Origin: Streptomyces sp. AV19 | GTDB lineage: Bacteria; Actinomycetota; Actinomycetes; Streptomycetales; Streptomycetaceae | DNA length: 38,783 nucleotides | Assembly (NCBI RefSeq): GCF_015999245.1 | Contig: NZ_JAEAMR010000020.1 | Location: 1-38,783, forward strand | Direction of reading: 5' to 3' | Shown here: in pieces, positions 23,505 through 31,941 of the stretch | Layout: each line of letters starts with the position of its first letter | How positions within the stretch are numbered: the first letter of the stretch is position 1 | Program-made: the position numbers and the translations under genes | The notes under the pieces: model-generated | Database searches by the model: none | Told to the model about the DNA's origin: nothing | The model's input: the letters and a program-made list of their open reading frames with translations, nothing else

Positions 23505-23527
23505 TCACCTGGAGTTAACACAGGTGA
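23505..23527. promoter_or_regulatory. inverted repeat upstream of the M4 protease
   Basis: TCACCTG (23505-23511) and CAGGTGA (23521-23527) are exact inverted repeats with 9-bp spacing in an unusually AT-rich patch (about 23480-23560). A second small palindrome CTTGT/ACAAG (23532-23545) and repeated GATCGAC (23526-23532, 23545-23551) follow. The position, about 140-160 bp upstream of the start, suits an operator or activator site. Confidence 0.45.
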
Positions 23528-23677
23528 TCGACTTGTTTACACAAGATCGACAATGGGTGAACAGTGCGCGACTTCCTGTCCACTTGACCACGATGACGGG
23601 TCAATCGGCTTCGAAGTTGCCCGAGTTGGGCTCGGCTCACGATGTGAGACGGATGGTGACGCGGTGCGCGTCCCCGA

Positions 23678-24097
23678 TCACTCGCGCCACACGCCGCCCG
23701 GCACGAGCGTGCCCGTGGCGCGCAGTTGGCGCGCCACGCGGCCGGAGGCGAGGTACACCCAGGCGCGGGCGGTGCCGCCCGCGACGAGCGCCACCTCCCG
23801 CTCGACCCGGTCGAAGAGGTTGCCCGGACCGCCGGGCACACAGCCCTCCAGCTCGTCCAGGGCGGCGAGCAGGGCGCCGTAACGGTCGGGGACGAGCGTG
23901 ATCAGGACGCCGCGGACCTCACCGCCCGGCGCCGCCACCGCGTGCGGGAAGCCCGGCCCCTCGTACAGCACCGCCCCGGCCAGCCGGGCCGGCACCTCGG
24001 CCACCGTCCCGCCGCGCAGGAACCAGGCGTAGTTGCGCAGGCCCGGCATAAGCGTGCCGTAGACGAAGACCGGCAGCCGTCGCGGATCGTCCGCCAT
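23678..24097 (-). CDS. gamma-glutamylcyclotransferase (AIG2/GGCT-like)
   Basis: A 139-aa protein with the family signature VFVYGTLMPG (10-19) and the catalytic acid in ALDELEG (E82 or E84). RGVLITL and RAWVYLASG strands complete the fold. The family releases 5-oxoproline from gamma-glutamyl peptides or amines. Bacterial homologues are often of unknown substrate. The length is normal. ATG 24097 is preceded by GGGAGCGGGAC. The gene follows the streptophobe gene after 24 bp on the same strand, so they likely share a transcript. Confidence 0.88.
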   Translation of the reverse strand: MADDPRRLPVFVYGTLMPGLRNYAWFLRGGTVAEVPARLAGAVLYEGPGFPHAVAAPGGEVRGVLITLVPDRYGALLAALDELEGCVPGGPGNLFDRVEREVALVAGGTARAWVYLASGRVARQLRATGTLVPGGVWRE

Positions 24098-24121
24098 GTC
24101 CCGCTCCCCTCCCCGGCCCGG

Positions 24122-25393
24122 TCACCGCGGGCCCGTCCGGACGATCCTGCCCCCGCGGACGCCGCCCGCCACCACGCCGCCCAGCAGACCGGCCACCAGC
24201 CCCCACAGGGCACCCAGCCCGGACAGCCGCGGCAGCAGCGCGTGCAGGCGCACCTCGTGCCCGAAGGCGTCCAGGTCGCCGATGCCCAGCAGCGACAGGC
24301 CGTAACGGGCCGAGAGGCCGGTGGCGGCCCCGGCCGCCCACAGGCCCGCCGCCAGGGCCACCGCGAGCCGGACGCCCTGCCACCACAGCGGGGCGGGAAA
24401 GGCACGGGCCGTCAGGAAACCCGCCGCGGCCAGGGCGAGCACCGCGACGGCCACCAGCACCCAGGCCCGGCCGTCGTGCCGGGACAGCGAGGCGAGGTCC
24501 ACCGTCGCACCCCCGCCGCCCTCCCGCAGCACCGCGGCGAGCGCCCCCGGCATCGGCAGCCCGATGCCACCGCCGGGCACACTGCCCTCCCACGCCCCGC
24601 CGAGACCCACGCCCAGCGCGAGCCACGCCAGATTGGGCAGCCCCAGCAGCAGCACGGCCATCGTGCGAACCGCGTGCCCCCGCGTGCACAGCACGGCCAC
24701 CCCGACGACCAGCCCGAGGAGCACGTACACCAGCAGCAGAGCGGCCACCGCGCGCACCGCGGGGCCGGCCGCGTCCCGGAGCCGGAGCAGCGGCGCCGGC
24801 AGCGGCGTGCGGCGCGAGACGCAGACGGCCACGGCGCACACCGCGAGCAGCCACACCAGCCCCCAGCCCAGCGTCGCCCCCACGTCCGCGCGGAACCCCA
24901 CCGTCGGCCGCGCGCCCAGCGCCGCCCCGAGCTCGTCCAGGAGCGAGTCGCCCAGACTGACCCGGAAGGTGTGCCGCGCCGCCCACGTGACCGGCAGCAG
25001 CGCGAGCAGCCACAGCACCGCGGCGCGGGCCGCGCGGGCCGGCAGGTCCGCCGGGCCGGACGGCGGGCCGTGCCGCGGCGGCCGCAGCAGCGCCGCGCCC
25101 GCGGCGAGCGCCCCGGCCAGCGTCACCGACAGCGGAACGGCCTCCAGGGTCGCCCCCGTACGGCCGAAGACGCCCGCGCCGCCGGTCAGTTCCACCGTCC
25201 CGCCCACGGCCGCCGCCACCGTGGCCGCGAGCACCGCCGGGAAGGCGCCCGACGGCAGGCCGGCCGCGCCCGCCGCCCACAGCCCCAGCGCGCCGACCGC
25301 GCCCATGGCGGCCAGCGCCGCCACGACCACCGCCAGGGCCTCGGCCCAGGCGCGCGCCGACGGCCGGGGGAGGGAGCCGGCGGGACGGTTCAC
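24122..25393 (-). CDS. streptophobe-family polytopic membrane protein
   Basis: A 423-aa very hydrophobic protein with about 10-12 membrane helices rich in Ala, Leu, Val and Gly, including VFGRTGATLEAVPLSVTLAG, ALLPVTWAARHTFRVSLGDS and LPNLAWLALGVGLGGAWEGS. This matches the streptophobe family, which I recall as confined to streptomycetes and relatives and without an established function. GTG 25393 has GGAGG 11 nt upstream. It is followed by the GGCT gene. Its start region is back to back with the DUF998-like gene on the other strand, 195 bp away. Confidence 0.82.
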   Translation of the reverse strand: MNRPAGSLPRPSARAWAEALAVVVAALAAMGAVGALGLWAAGAAGLPSGAFPAVLAATVAAAVGGTVELTGGAGVFGRTGATLEAVPLSVTLAGALAAGAALLRPPRHGPPSGPADLPARAARAAVLWLLALLPVTWAARHTFRVSLGDSLLDELGAALGARPTVGFRADVGATLGWGLVWLLAVCAVAVCVSRRTPLPAPLLRLRDAAGPAVRAVAALLLVYVLLGLVVGVAVLCTRGHAVRTMAVLLLGLPNLAWLALGVGLGGAWEGSVPGGGIGLPMPGALAAVLREGGGGATVDLASLSRHDGRAWVLVAVAVLALAAAGFLTARAFPAPLWWQGVRLAVALAAGLWAAGAATGLSARYGLSLLGIGDLDAFGHEVRLHALLPRLSGLGALWGLVAGLLGGVVAGGVRGGRIVRTGPR

Positions 25394-25576
25394 GGGATCT
25401 CGCGCCTCCAGTGGGAGGAAGGGGCGGCTCCAACGTACGCCGCCGGGGCGGCGGTCACCCGCCCGCCGGGGCAGCCGGGGGACGGGCGGCCGCCCGCTTG
25501 CGGAGGGCGCGGGTCCGGTACACACAATGGCCTCCGGGGTGGGACGTCCGAGGCGACACCGCAGTCGCCCGACCAC

Positions 25577-25591
25577 AGGAGGGACGCCCTG
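25577..25591 (+). promoter_or_regulatory. strong Shine-Dalgarno preceding an apparent CTG start
   Basis: AGGAGG (25577-25582) is followed by six bases and then CTG (25589-25591), which opens the DUF998-like frame. There is no in-frame ATG, GTG or TTG nearby upstream or before the first membrane helix, so this site decides the start. Confidence 0.55.
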
Positions 25592-26266
25592 TCGTCCGAA
25601 CCGCCGTCCGCCGTCCTCGAGCGGACCGCCGCCCTCCCCGCCGGCGGCACGGGTGGCGTACGGCGCCGGTGGGCGCCGCTGCTGCTGGCGACGGCCGCCG
25701 TCGTCTACAACGACTGGCTGCCGGCGCTCGTCCTGCCGACGGGACTCGACCCGCGCCACTCCTACGTCAGCGAGCTCTACGCCGCGGACCAGCGCTTCCG
25801 GCTGCCGTTCGCCGCGCTCGAACTCGCCGCGGCGGGGCTGGTGGTGGCCGCGGCGCTGCCGCCGGGGTGCCGCCGCGGCGCGGAGCGCGGGAAGCGGGCG
25901 GGATGGTGGTGCCTGGTCGCGTTCGGGGTGTGCTCCGTGGCCGACGTGGTCGTGCCGATGCGGTGCGCCCCCTCGGCGGAGCCGGGGTGCGAGGCCGTCA
26001 ATCCCTGGCACACGGCGACGAGCGCGCTGGTGCACGCGGCACTGTTCGCGTCGATGACCCTGCTCGCGTCGGGGACGGGCCGGTCCGCGCTCCGGTGGGT
26101 GCCGGTGGCGGCGCTGGTGACCGCCGTCTGCACGGTGGGCCCGCTGTTCGGACACCCGGGCTGGCACGGGGTGGTGCAGCGGACGCATCTGGTGCTGGTG
26201 GGGGTGTGGCTCGTGCTGGTGGGGCGGGGGGAGGGGCGCGGATCCGGCCCGTCCGGGAGGGATTGA
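25589..26266 (+). CDS. DUF998-like membrane protein, apparent CTG start
   Basis: A 225-aa protein with about six membrane helices. HSYVSELYAADQRFRLPFA, FGVCSVADVVVPM and the WHTATSALVHAALFASM segment match the DUF998 family (small membrane proteins of unknown role). It starts at CTG 25589, chosen because AGGAGG lies at ideal distance and the next standard start codons are inside the first helix or beyond. The first 30 residues are polar and precede the helix WAPLLLATAAVVYNDWLPAL. It is divergent from the streptophobe gene and upstream of a CGNR gene that has its own -10 box. Confidence 0.75.
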   Translation: MSSEPPSAVLERTAALPAGGTGGVRRRWAPLLLATAAVVYNDWLPALVLPTGLDPRHSYVSELYAADQRFRLPFAALELAAAGLVVAAALPPGCRRGAERGKRAGWWCLVAFGVCSVADVVVPMRCAPSAEPGCEAVNPWHTATSALVHAALFASMTLLASGTGRSALRWVPVAALVTAVCTVGPLFGHPGWHGVVQRTHLVLVGVWLVLVGRGEGRGSGPSGRD

Positions 26267-26321
26267 GGACAACCTCGCGGAACGGCGCCGGGGGCCCGGC
26301 GACCGCCCGGGGCCCGGGCCG

Positions 26322-26327
26322 TAGAGT
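26322..26327 (+). promoter_or_regulatory. TAGAGT -10 box of the CGNR gene
   Basis: TAGAGT is a good actinobacterial -10 hexamer, 70 bp upstream of ATG 26398. No consensus -35 is visible at 17-18 bp, so an activator or another sigma factor may be involved. Confidence 0.4.
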
Positions 26328-26397
26328 GCTGCCCCGCCGGCTCCGGGGACGTGCGGCGGCCCCGGTGCGGCGACCACCGGGAAGGACGGAGCCGACG

Positions 26398-26958
26398 ATG
26401 AGGTTCACCCGCTATACCGACCCCTCGGTCACCCTCGCCGAGGAACTGGTCAACACCTACGACACCGTGCGCGGGGCGGAGCGGCTGACCGATGTCGCTA
26501 CGCTGTGCGCCCTGTTCGTCCGGCACGGCATACGCCTGAACACCGTCCCGACCGGGGCCGACCTCGCCGCCGCGCGCCGGCTCAGACCCGTCCTGCGCGA
26601 GGTGTTCGCCGCACCCCGCGCGCACACCGCCGTCGCCCTGCTCAACCAGGTCCTCGCCGACCACCGCGCCGTACCGCACTACACCGACCACGACGGCTCC
26701 TGGCACCTGCACGTCGCGCCGCCGGACGCCGGGCCGCTGGACCAGTACGCCGCCAACGCGGCCATGGCGCTGCTCGGCGTGATCACCACCAGCGGCGCGG
26801 AACGGCTGCACGTGTGCGCCGGGAGCCGCTGCGCGGAGGTGTTCGTGGACACCTCGCGCAACCAGTCCCGGCGCTACTGTTCCCCGCTCCTGTGCGGCAA
26901 CCGCGCGCACGCGGCGGCCCACCGGGCGCGGCGCCGGAGCACGGCCGCCGGGGCCTGA
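26398..26958 (+). CDS. CGNR zinc-finger transcriptional regulator
   Basis: A 186-aa protein. Residues 1-135 resemble the ABATE (stress-response-like) domain, with LAEELVNTYD and LRPVLREVFAA. The C-terminus is a CGNR zinc finger: C140 and C145 (VCAGSRCAEVF), FVDTSRNQSRRYC (C161) and LLCGNRAHAAAHRARRR (C166). The family is thought to bind DNA through the finger and a ligand through the N-terminal domain, but few are characterised. ATG 26398 has ACGGAG 7 nt upstream and TAGAGT 70 bp upstream. The PrsW-like gene follows after 56 bp. Confidence 0.9.
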   Translation: MRFTRYTDPSVTLAEELVNTYDTVRGAERLTDVATLCALFVRHGIRLNTVPTGADLAAARRLRPVLREVFAAPRAHTAVALLNQVLADHRAVPHYTDHDGSWHLHVAPPDAGPLDQYAANAAMALLGVITTSGAERLHVCAGSRCAEVFVDTSRNQSRRYCSPLLCGNRAHAAAHRARRRSTAAGA

Positions 26959-27014
26959 CCGGGGCTCACCCGGACGGCGCGCAGCGAGGGCGGGCACCCG
27001 GCGCGCGGGGTCTG

Positions 27015-27977
27015 ATGGAGGGCATGTCATCGCCCCACCCGCATCAGCCGCCCCACTGGGGGCCCCGGACGCCCCCTCCGGCACCGCCGCCACCACCCCC
27101 GCCCACCCCCTCCAGGTCCCACCTGTGGCTGCGGTGCCTGCTCGGCGGCCTGGCACTGTGGGTCCTGGCCGTCATCGTCACCTTCACCACCCAGAACACC
27201 AATCTGCTGCCCACCCTCATCCTGCTCGGCAGCTTCCTCACCCCGGGCTGCTTCGCGCTGTGGGCCGCCGAGCGGTACGGGCGGGAGCTCGGGGCGGGCC
27301 TGCTGATCGGCTGCTTCGTGGTGGGCGGGGTGCTCGGCGTGCTCGGCGCGTCCGTCCTGGAGTACTACCTGCTCCACCCCTCCGTCTGGCTCTTCCTCGG
27401 CGTGGGCCTCATCGAGGAGGCCGTCAAGGGGGCGGCCCTGATCCTGCTGGTGCGGCGGCGCCGGGAGATCCGCGGGGTGCGCGCGGGGATGGTGCTGGGC
27501 GCGGCCGTCGGCTTCGGCTTCGCCGCCTTCGAGAGCTCCGGCTACGCGTTCAACGCGCTGTTCACCGTGCGGGGCACCATCTCGCTGCGCGGCCTGATCG
27601 AGACGGAGATCCTGCGCGGGCTGCTGGCCCCGTTCGGACACGGGCTGTGGACCGCGATCCTGGGCGGCGCGCTGTTCGGCTGCCGCCGCGACGGGCACTT
27701 CCACCTCACCGGCCGGGTGTGGGCCACGTACCTGGGCGTGTCCGTCCTGCACGCGCTGTGGGACTCGGTGAACGGCATCGCCGTCTGGCTGGTGTACCAG
27801 CTGACGGCGACCGGCGCGGAGCGCACCCTCTTCGAGTACGGCTACCTGCCGCGCCCCACGGCCGAACAGAAGCACCTCTACACGCTCTTCTCCGACGGCG
27901 GCCTGCTGGTCGTCGCCCTGCTCGGCATCGGCTGGCTGCTGGCGACGGCCCGCGCGGCCCGCAGGCCGGGGCCGTAG
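27015..27977 (+). CDS. PrsW-family intramembrane metalloprotease
   Basis: A 320-aa protein. After a Pro-rich cytoplasmic tail (residues 7-33, with a run of seven prolines) come about eight membrane helices. The three PrsW motifs are all intact: EEAVK (134-138), FAAFE (169-173) and HALWD (246-250), which should coordinate the catalytic metal in the membrane. In Bacillus, PrsW cleaves the anti-sigma factor RsiW; actinomycete substrates are mostly unknown. ATG 27015 is preferred; ATG 27024 has GGAGGG only 1 nt away. No sigma/anti-sigma pair adjoins. It is independent of the following amidohydrolase (179-bp gap without a gene). Confidence 0.9.
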   Translation: MEGMSSPHPHQPPHWGPRTPPPAPPPPPPPTPSRSHLWLRCLLGGLALWVLAVIVTFTTQNTNLLPTLILLGSFLTPGCFALWAAERYGRELGAGLLIGCFVVGGVLGVLGASVLEYYLLHPSVWLFLGVGLIEEAVKGAALILLVRRRREIRGVRAGMVLGAAVGFGFAAFESSGYAFNALFTVRGTISLRGLIETEILRGLLAPFGHGLWTAILGGALFGCRRDGHFHLTGRVWATYLGVSVLHALWDSVNGIAVWLVYQLTATGAERTLFEYGYLPRPTAEQKHLYTLFSDGGLLVVALLGIGWLLATARAARRPGP

Positions 27978-28156
27978 CCGCCCGTCCTCCATCCGGAGCA
28001 GCCCGCGCGAGCGCGTCCCCCGCCCCCGGACCCCGCGCCGGGCCGTGCCCGGAGCCCCGCGCGCCGCGCCGCGCCCGTCCCCGAGCGGTGGCGGACTCCC
28101 TTCTGCCGGGCGAGGGTTGACCGCGGGGAGCAGATCCGGAGCGAGAGGGTGCGGTC

Positions 28157-29410
28157 ATGGCGGACGCGATCACACAGGTGCTGGCCGGGCTCGACGAGGC
28201 CCGGCGCAGGGAGCTCGCGGCGCTCTACCGCGACCTGCACGCCCACCCCGAGCTGTCGTTCGCCGAGCACCGGACCGCCGCCGAGGTCGCCCGCAAGGTG
28301 CGCTCCTACGGCTACGACGTCACCGAGAGCGTGGGCCGGACCGGCGTCGTGGCCGTCCTCAAGCGCGGCGCCGGCCCCACGGTGCTGCTGCGGGCCGACT
28401 TCGACGCCGTACCCGTGCCGGAGCGCACCGGGCTGCCGCACGCGTCGGCGGTCGACGGGGTGATGCACGCCTGCGGCCACGACATGCACACCACCTGCCT
28501 GGTGGGGGCGCTGCGGCTGCTGGCGGAGGGGCGCGAGCACTGGTCCGGGACCGTCGTCGCCGTCTTCCAGCCCGCGCAGGAGACCGGCGAGGGCGCGAAG
28601 GCGATGGTCGAGGACGGGCTCTTCAAGCGGTTCGGCCGGCCCAAGGCCGTGCTCGGGCAGCGGATGGCGGCCCTGCCCGCCGGGACGGTCGGCTGCCACC
28701 CGGGTCCGGCGTTCGCGGCGGCCGACTCCCTGCGCGTGCGGCTGACCGGGCGGGGCGGGCACGCCTCCGTGCCGGAGGCCACCGTGGACCCGGTGGTCAT
28801 GGCCGCGGCCGCGGTGCTCAGGCTCCAGACGGTCGTCTCGCGGGAGGTGGCCGGCCGCGACACCGCGATCGTCACCGTCGGCTCGCTGCGCGCCGGCGCC
28901 GACGACGGCCTCATCCCGGACGAGGCCGAACTGCGGCTGGACGTGCGCACCTACGACCGCCGGGTGCGCAAGCGCGTCCTCGCGGCGATCGAGCGGATCC
29001 TGCGGGCCGAGGCCGGCGCGTCCGGTGCCGACAGGCCCCCGGAGATCACCCCCCTCGACTCCTGCCCGGTCCTGGTCAACGACCCGGACGCGGCGGACCG
29101 CACCATGACCGCCGTCGGCTCCGTCCTCGGCCTGGACAACGTGACCGACCCGGGGCCGCTGCCCGCCGGCGACGACCTGGGGATCCTCGGCACCGCCGCC
29201 AGGGCCCCCGTCTGCCACTGGCTCCTGGGCGGCTGCGACCCCGAGGCGTACGCCCGGGCGGAGAAGGCCGGCACCACGGCCCGCGACGTCCCCGCCCCGC
29301 ACACCCCGTACTTCGCGCCGGTCGTCGAGCCCACCCTGTCCACCGGGGTGACCGCCCTGGTCGCGGGCGCCCTGGCGTGGCTGGGCGGTCACCCGCGCGG
29401 CCGCCGCTGA
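28157..29410 (+). CDS. M20D amidohydrolase with one metal-ligand His replaced by Arg
   Basis: A 417-aa protein of the M20D (hippurate/indole-acetyl-amino-acid hydrolase) family, with a catalytic domain interrupted by a dimerisation domain (about 185-300). Metal motif HACGHDMHT (C106, H108) and QETGEGA (E142) are intact, as are GRGGHAS and the late DVPAPHTPYFAP His. At the fourth ligand site, where Streptomyces homologues I recall read GQHVAPLPAG, this has GQRMAALPAG: R169, codon CGG at 28661-28663. The usual SEDF segment is also altered (AGDDLG). The family hydrolyses N-acyl amino acids. Activity or metal content may differ here. A GAGAGGG site precedes ATG 28157. Confidence 0.88.
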   Translation: MADAITQVLAGLDEARRRELAALYRDLHAHPELSFAEHRTAAEVARKVRSYGYDVTESVGRTGVVAVLKRGAGPTVLLRADFDAVPVPERTGLPHASAVDGVMHACGHDMHTTCLVGALRLLAEGREHWSGTVVAVFQPAQETGEGAKAMVEDGLFKRFGRPKAVLGQRMAALPAGTVGCHPGPAFAAADSLRVRLTGRGGHASVPEATVDPVVMAAAAVLRLQTVVSREVAGRDTAIVTVGSLRAGADDGLIPDEAELRLDVRTYDRRVRKRVLAAIERILRAEAGASGADRPPEITPLDSCPVLVNDPDAADRTMTAVGSVLGLDNVTDPGPLPAGDDLGILGTAARAPVCHWLLGGCDPEAYARAEKAGTTARDVPAPHTPYFAPVVEPTLSTGVTALVAGALAWLGGHPRGRR

Positions 29411-29479
29411 CCGGGGCGTACGACTTTCGTGGAACGGCCCCGAGACCTTCGGCGAACGCCGGGACCCGGCGGGTCTGCC

Positions 29480-29485
29480 TAGGCT
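29480..29485 (+). promoter_or_regulatory. TAGGCT -10 box, leaderless promoter of the kinase gene
   Basis: TAGGCT followed by 7 nt and ATG 29493, identical in sequence and spacing to the LysR promoter at 6223. No Shine-Dalgarno is present, which fits a leaderless mRNA. Confidence 0.5.
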
Positions 29486-29492
29486 GCACGTC

Positions 29493-31147
29493 ATGGGTGT
29501 GACGCGTGGGGCTCGTGATCTTTGGGCGCGGTGGACCGATCCGGCTCAGTGGTCACGCCGGCGGGTGGTGGGCGAGAGCGCGCTGGCCGCCGGTCTCGCC
29601 CTGCTCACCGGCGCCGCCGAGTTCCTGACGGGCCAGGGCCTGCTCAGGACGCTGCTGGCCGGTCTCGCCGTCGCGGTGCTGTCCCTGGTGCGGCGCACGG
29701 TGCCCGCGACCGTGCTGATCGCCGCGGGGGCGCTGGACGCGGCGACGAACGGCGGGTTCCTGCTGATCGTCGCCGCCTGGTCCGCGGGCCGCCGGATCAA
29801 GGGCGTGCTGCGGGCGCTGACGGCCTACTCCGCGTCCTTCGTCGCGTTCGAGGCCATCGTCCTGCGCGACAACAGGTCGGCGGTGTGGATCGCCTTCTCC
29901 GTCCTCCTCTTCCTGGTGATGGCCGTGGTCCCCGGCATCACCGGCCGCTACTGGAGCCAGCGGCGGGCCCTGCTGCAGACGCTCCGGGAGCGCAACGCCC
30001 AGCTGCTGCGTGAGCGCCAGATGATCGCCCGCCAGGCGCGGATGCGCGAGCGGCAGCGGATCGCCCAGGACATGCACGACAGCCTCGGCCACCAACTGGC
30101 GCTGATCGCCGTGCAGTCGGGCGCCCTGGAGGTCTCCCAAGGACTGGGCGAGCAGCAGCGCGAGGCCGTCGGGGTGCTGCGCGAGGCGTCCGTCGCGGCC
30201 ATGCACGAACTGCGCGCGGTGGTCGGCGTCCTCAAGGACGGCACGGTGGAGGAGGCGCGCGCCGAGTCCGGCGTGGTGGCCGGCATCGACGGGCTCGTGG
30301 AGTCGGCGGCCGCGGCGGGGACGTCCGTACGGCTCGTCCGGTCCGGCGATCCCCGGCCGACCACGCGGCGTACCGCATCGTCCAGGAGGGGCTGACGAAC
30401 GCGTTCAAGCACGCGCCCGGCGCGCGGCTCACCGTCGGCCTGTTCTACGAGGCGGACTCGCTGGTCGTGGAGGTCGTCAACGGCCCGGTGCCTCCGGGCG
30501 CCGGGGCGGCCCCGGCCGCGGTGAGCGGCGGCCAGGGGCTCACGGGCCTGCGCGAACGCGCCCGGCTGGCCGGCGGAATGGTGCACGCCGGACCGACGGA
30601 GGACGGCGGCTTCCGGCTCGCGGGGGTGCTCCCCTACGACGCGGGGCCGGAGACGACCTTGGCCGAGGCCGGCGACGACCTTCGGCAGCAGCCCCGCGCG
30701 ACGGCTCCGGGCGACGGTGAGGCGGTCATCGATCCGCTCGATCCGCGTGAGGAGTTCAAGAACATCATGAGTGTCAGGAGAAGCAGGGGCTGTCTGGTCG
30801 GCTGCGGGGTGGGCCTGCTGGTCCTCGCCGGTCTCGCCGTGCTGGCCGTGCTGGGGATCGGCAAGCTCCTCGACGAGATGCAGAAGTCGTCCATGGACCC
30901 GGGCCTCTACCGGTCCATATCCGTGGGCACGTCCGAGGCCGAGGTCCGCAGGAAGCTGCCCTCCGGGGAGTCGTTCCTGACCTCCGGCGTCAGGGGCAAG
31001 GGGCCCGCCGAGCCCGCCGGCGCGCAGTGCCTGTCGCTGCTGTCCACGGACTCCCCGGAGGACATCAACAGGGACCGCGTGTACCGCTTCTGCTTCAAGG
31101 ACGGGAAACTGATCGAAAAGCGCGAGTTCGTCGCCAAGAACGACTAG
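29493..31147 (+). pseudogene. NarL-type sensor histidine kinase, frameshifted in the ATPase domain
   Basis: Frame 1 (29493-30395) codes four to five N-terminal helices, a coiled linker and the HisKA_3 box RERQRIAQDMHDSLGHQLAL with the phospho-acceptor H195. It then leaves the family sequence after GDPRP (about residue 288) and stops. The ATPase continues in another frame from about 30359: DHAAYRIVQEGLTNAFKHAP (N box), then GQGLTGLRERARLAGG (G box). One missing base, or loss of a 4-bp GGCC/CGGC unit, near 30351-30361 explains it. The second frame continues without a stop into a membrane helix (GCGVGLLVLAGLAVLAVLGIG) and a soluble end to 31147. This may be a C-terminal extension or a gene starting at ATG 30767. 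It is either a real mutation or a sequencing error in a G/C run. The response regulator follows. Confidence 0.8.
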
Positions 31148-31197
31148 CCGTCGACCAGCCGCAGACGGTCAGCAGACATCAGCAATCAGGAGACCCC

Positions 31198-31851
31198 GTG
31201 ATCCGCGTCCTCATCGCCGACGACGAGCCGCTCATCCGGGCGGGCATCAGGATGATCCTGACGTCGGCCGACGACATCGAGGTCGTGGCGGAGGCGGCGA
31301 ATGGACGCGAGGCCGTCGAGCAGGCGCGGCAGCGCCGGGTGGACGTCGCGCTGCTCGACATCCAGATGCCGGTCATGGACGGGCTCACCGCGCTCGCCGA
31401 ACTGGGCCGCACGGCCCCGGGGGTACGGGTCCTGATCCTCACCACCTTCGGCGAGCGCGAGAACGTGCTGCGCGCCCTGCGGCACGGCGGGGCCGGCTTC
31501 CTGCTCAAGGATTCGGCGCCCGGTGAGCTGATGGGCGCGGTCCGCGCCGCCGCCGCGGGCAACGCGTACCTGTCGCCCGCGGCGACCCGGCACGTCGCCG
31601 ACTCCCTCGCCGCCGGGCCCGCCGAGGACCGGGGCGAGGAGGCGCGGGCCCGGGTGGCGGGGCTGAGCGAGCGGGAGCGCGAGGTGCTGGCCCTGCTGGG
31701 CGAGGGGCTCTCCAACGCCGACGCGGGGCGGCGGCTGCACATGAGCGAGGCCACGGTGAAGACCTACGTCAGCCGGATCCTGGCCAAGCTGGAGTGCGGG
31801 AACCGGGTCCAGGCGGCGCTGCTGGCGCGGGACGCGGGGCTGGGAGGCTGA
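31198..31851 (+). CDS. NarL/LuxR-family response regulator
   Basis: A 217-aa protein. The receiver domain (1-120) has the acidic pocket DDE, the phospho-acceptor Asp in VALLDIQMPVMDG, the Thr switch (LILTTFG) and Lys in LLKDSAPGEL. The LuxR helix-turn-helix (about 150-215) has LSEREREVLALLGEGLSN and MSEATVKTYVSRILAKL. GTG 31198 is set by CAGGAG 5 nt upstream. The longer frame from 31027 overlaps the previous gene's coding sequence. It is the cognate partner of the frameshifted kinase just upstream (50-bp gap). If the kinase is truly broken, this regulator is an orphan or is phosphorylated by another kinase. Confidence 0.93.
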   Translation: MIRVLIADDEPLIRAGIRMILTSADDIEVVAEAANGREAVEQARQRRVDVALLDIQMPVMDGLTALAELGRTAPGVRVLILTTFGERENVLRALRHGGAGFLLKDSAPGELMGAVRAAAAGNAYLSPAATRHVADSLAAGPAEDRGEEARARVAGLSEREREVLALLGEGLSNADAGRRLHMSEATVKTYVSRILAKLECGNRVQAALLARDAGLGG

Positions 31852-31941
31852 CGGGCGGGGTGCGTATCGCACGGCGGCGCGGGTCGTTGAGTGCGTGAAG
31901 GCCCTTTCGGGCCCAACGTCCCTCGTACGAGAAATGGATCA

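Noticed and set aside
31891..31941. Longer start (GTG 31891) for the small secreted protein
   Set aside because: It would place 17 polar residues before an otherwise canonical signal peptide.
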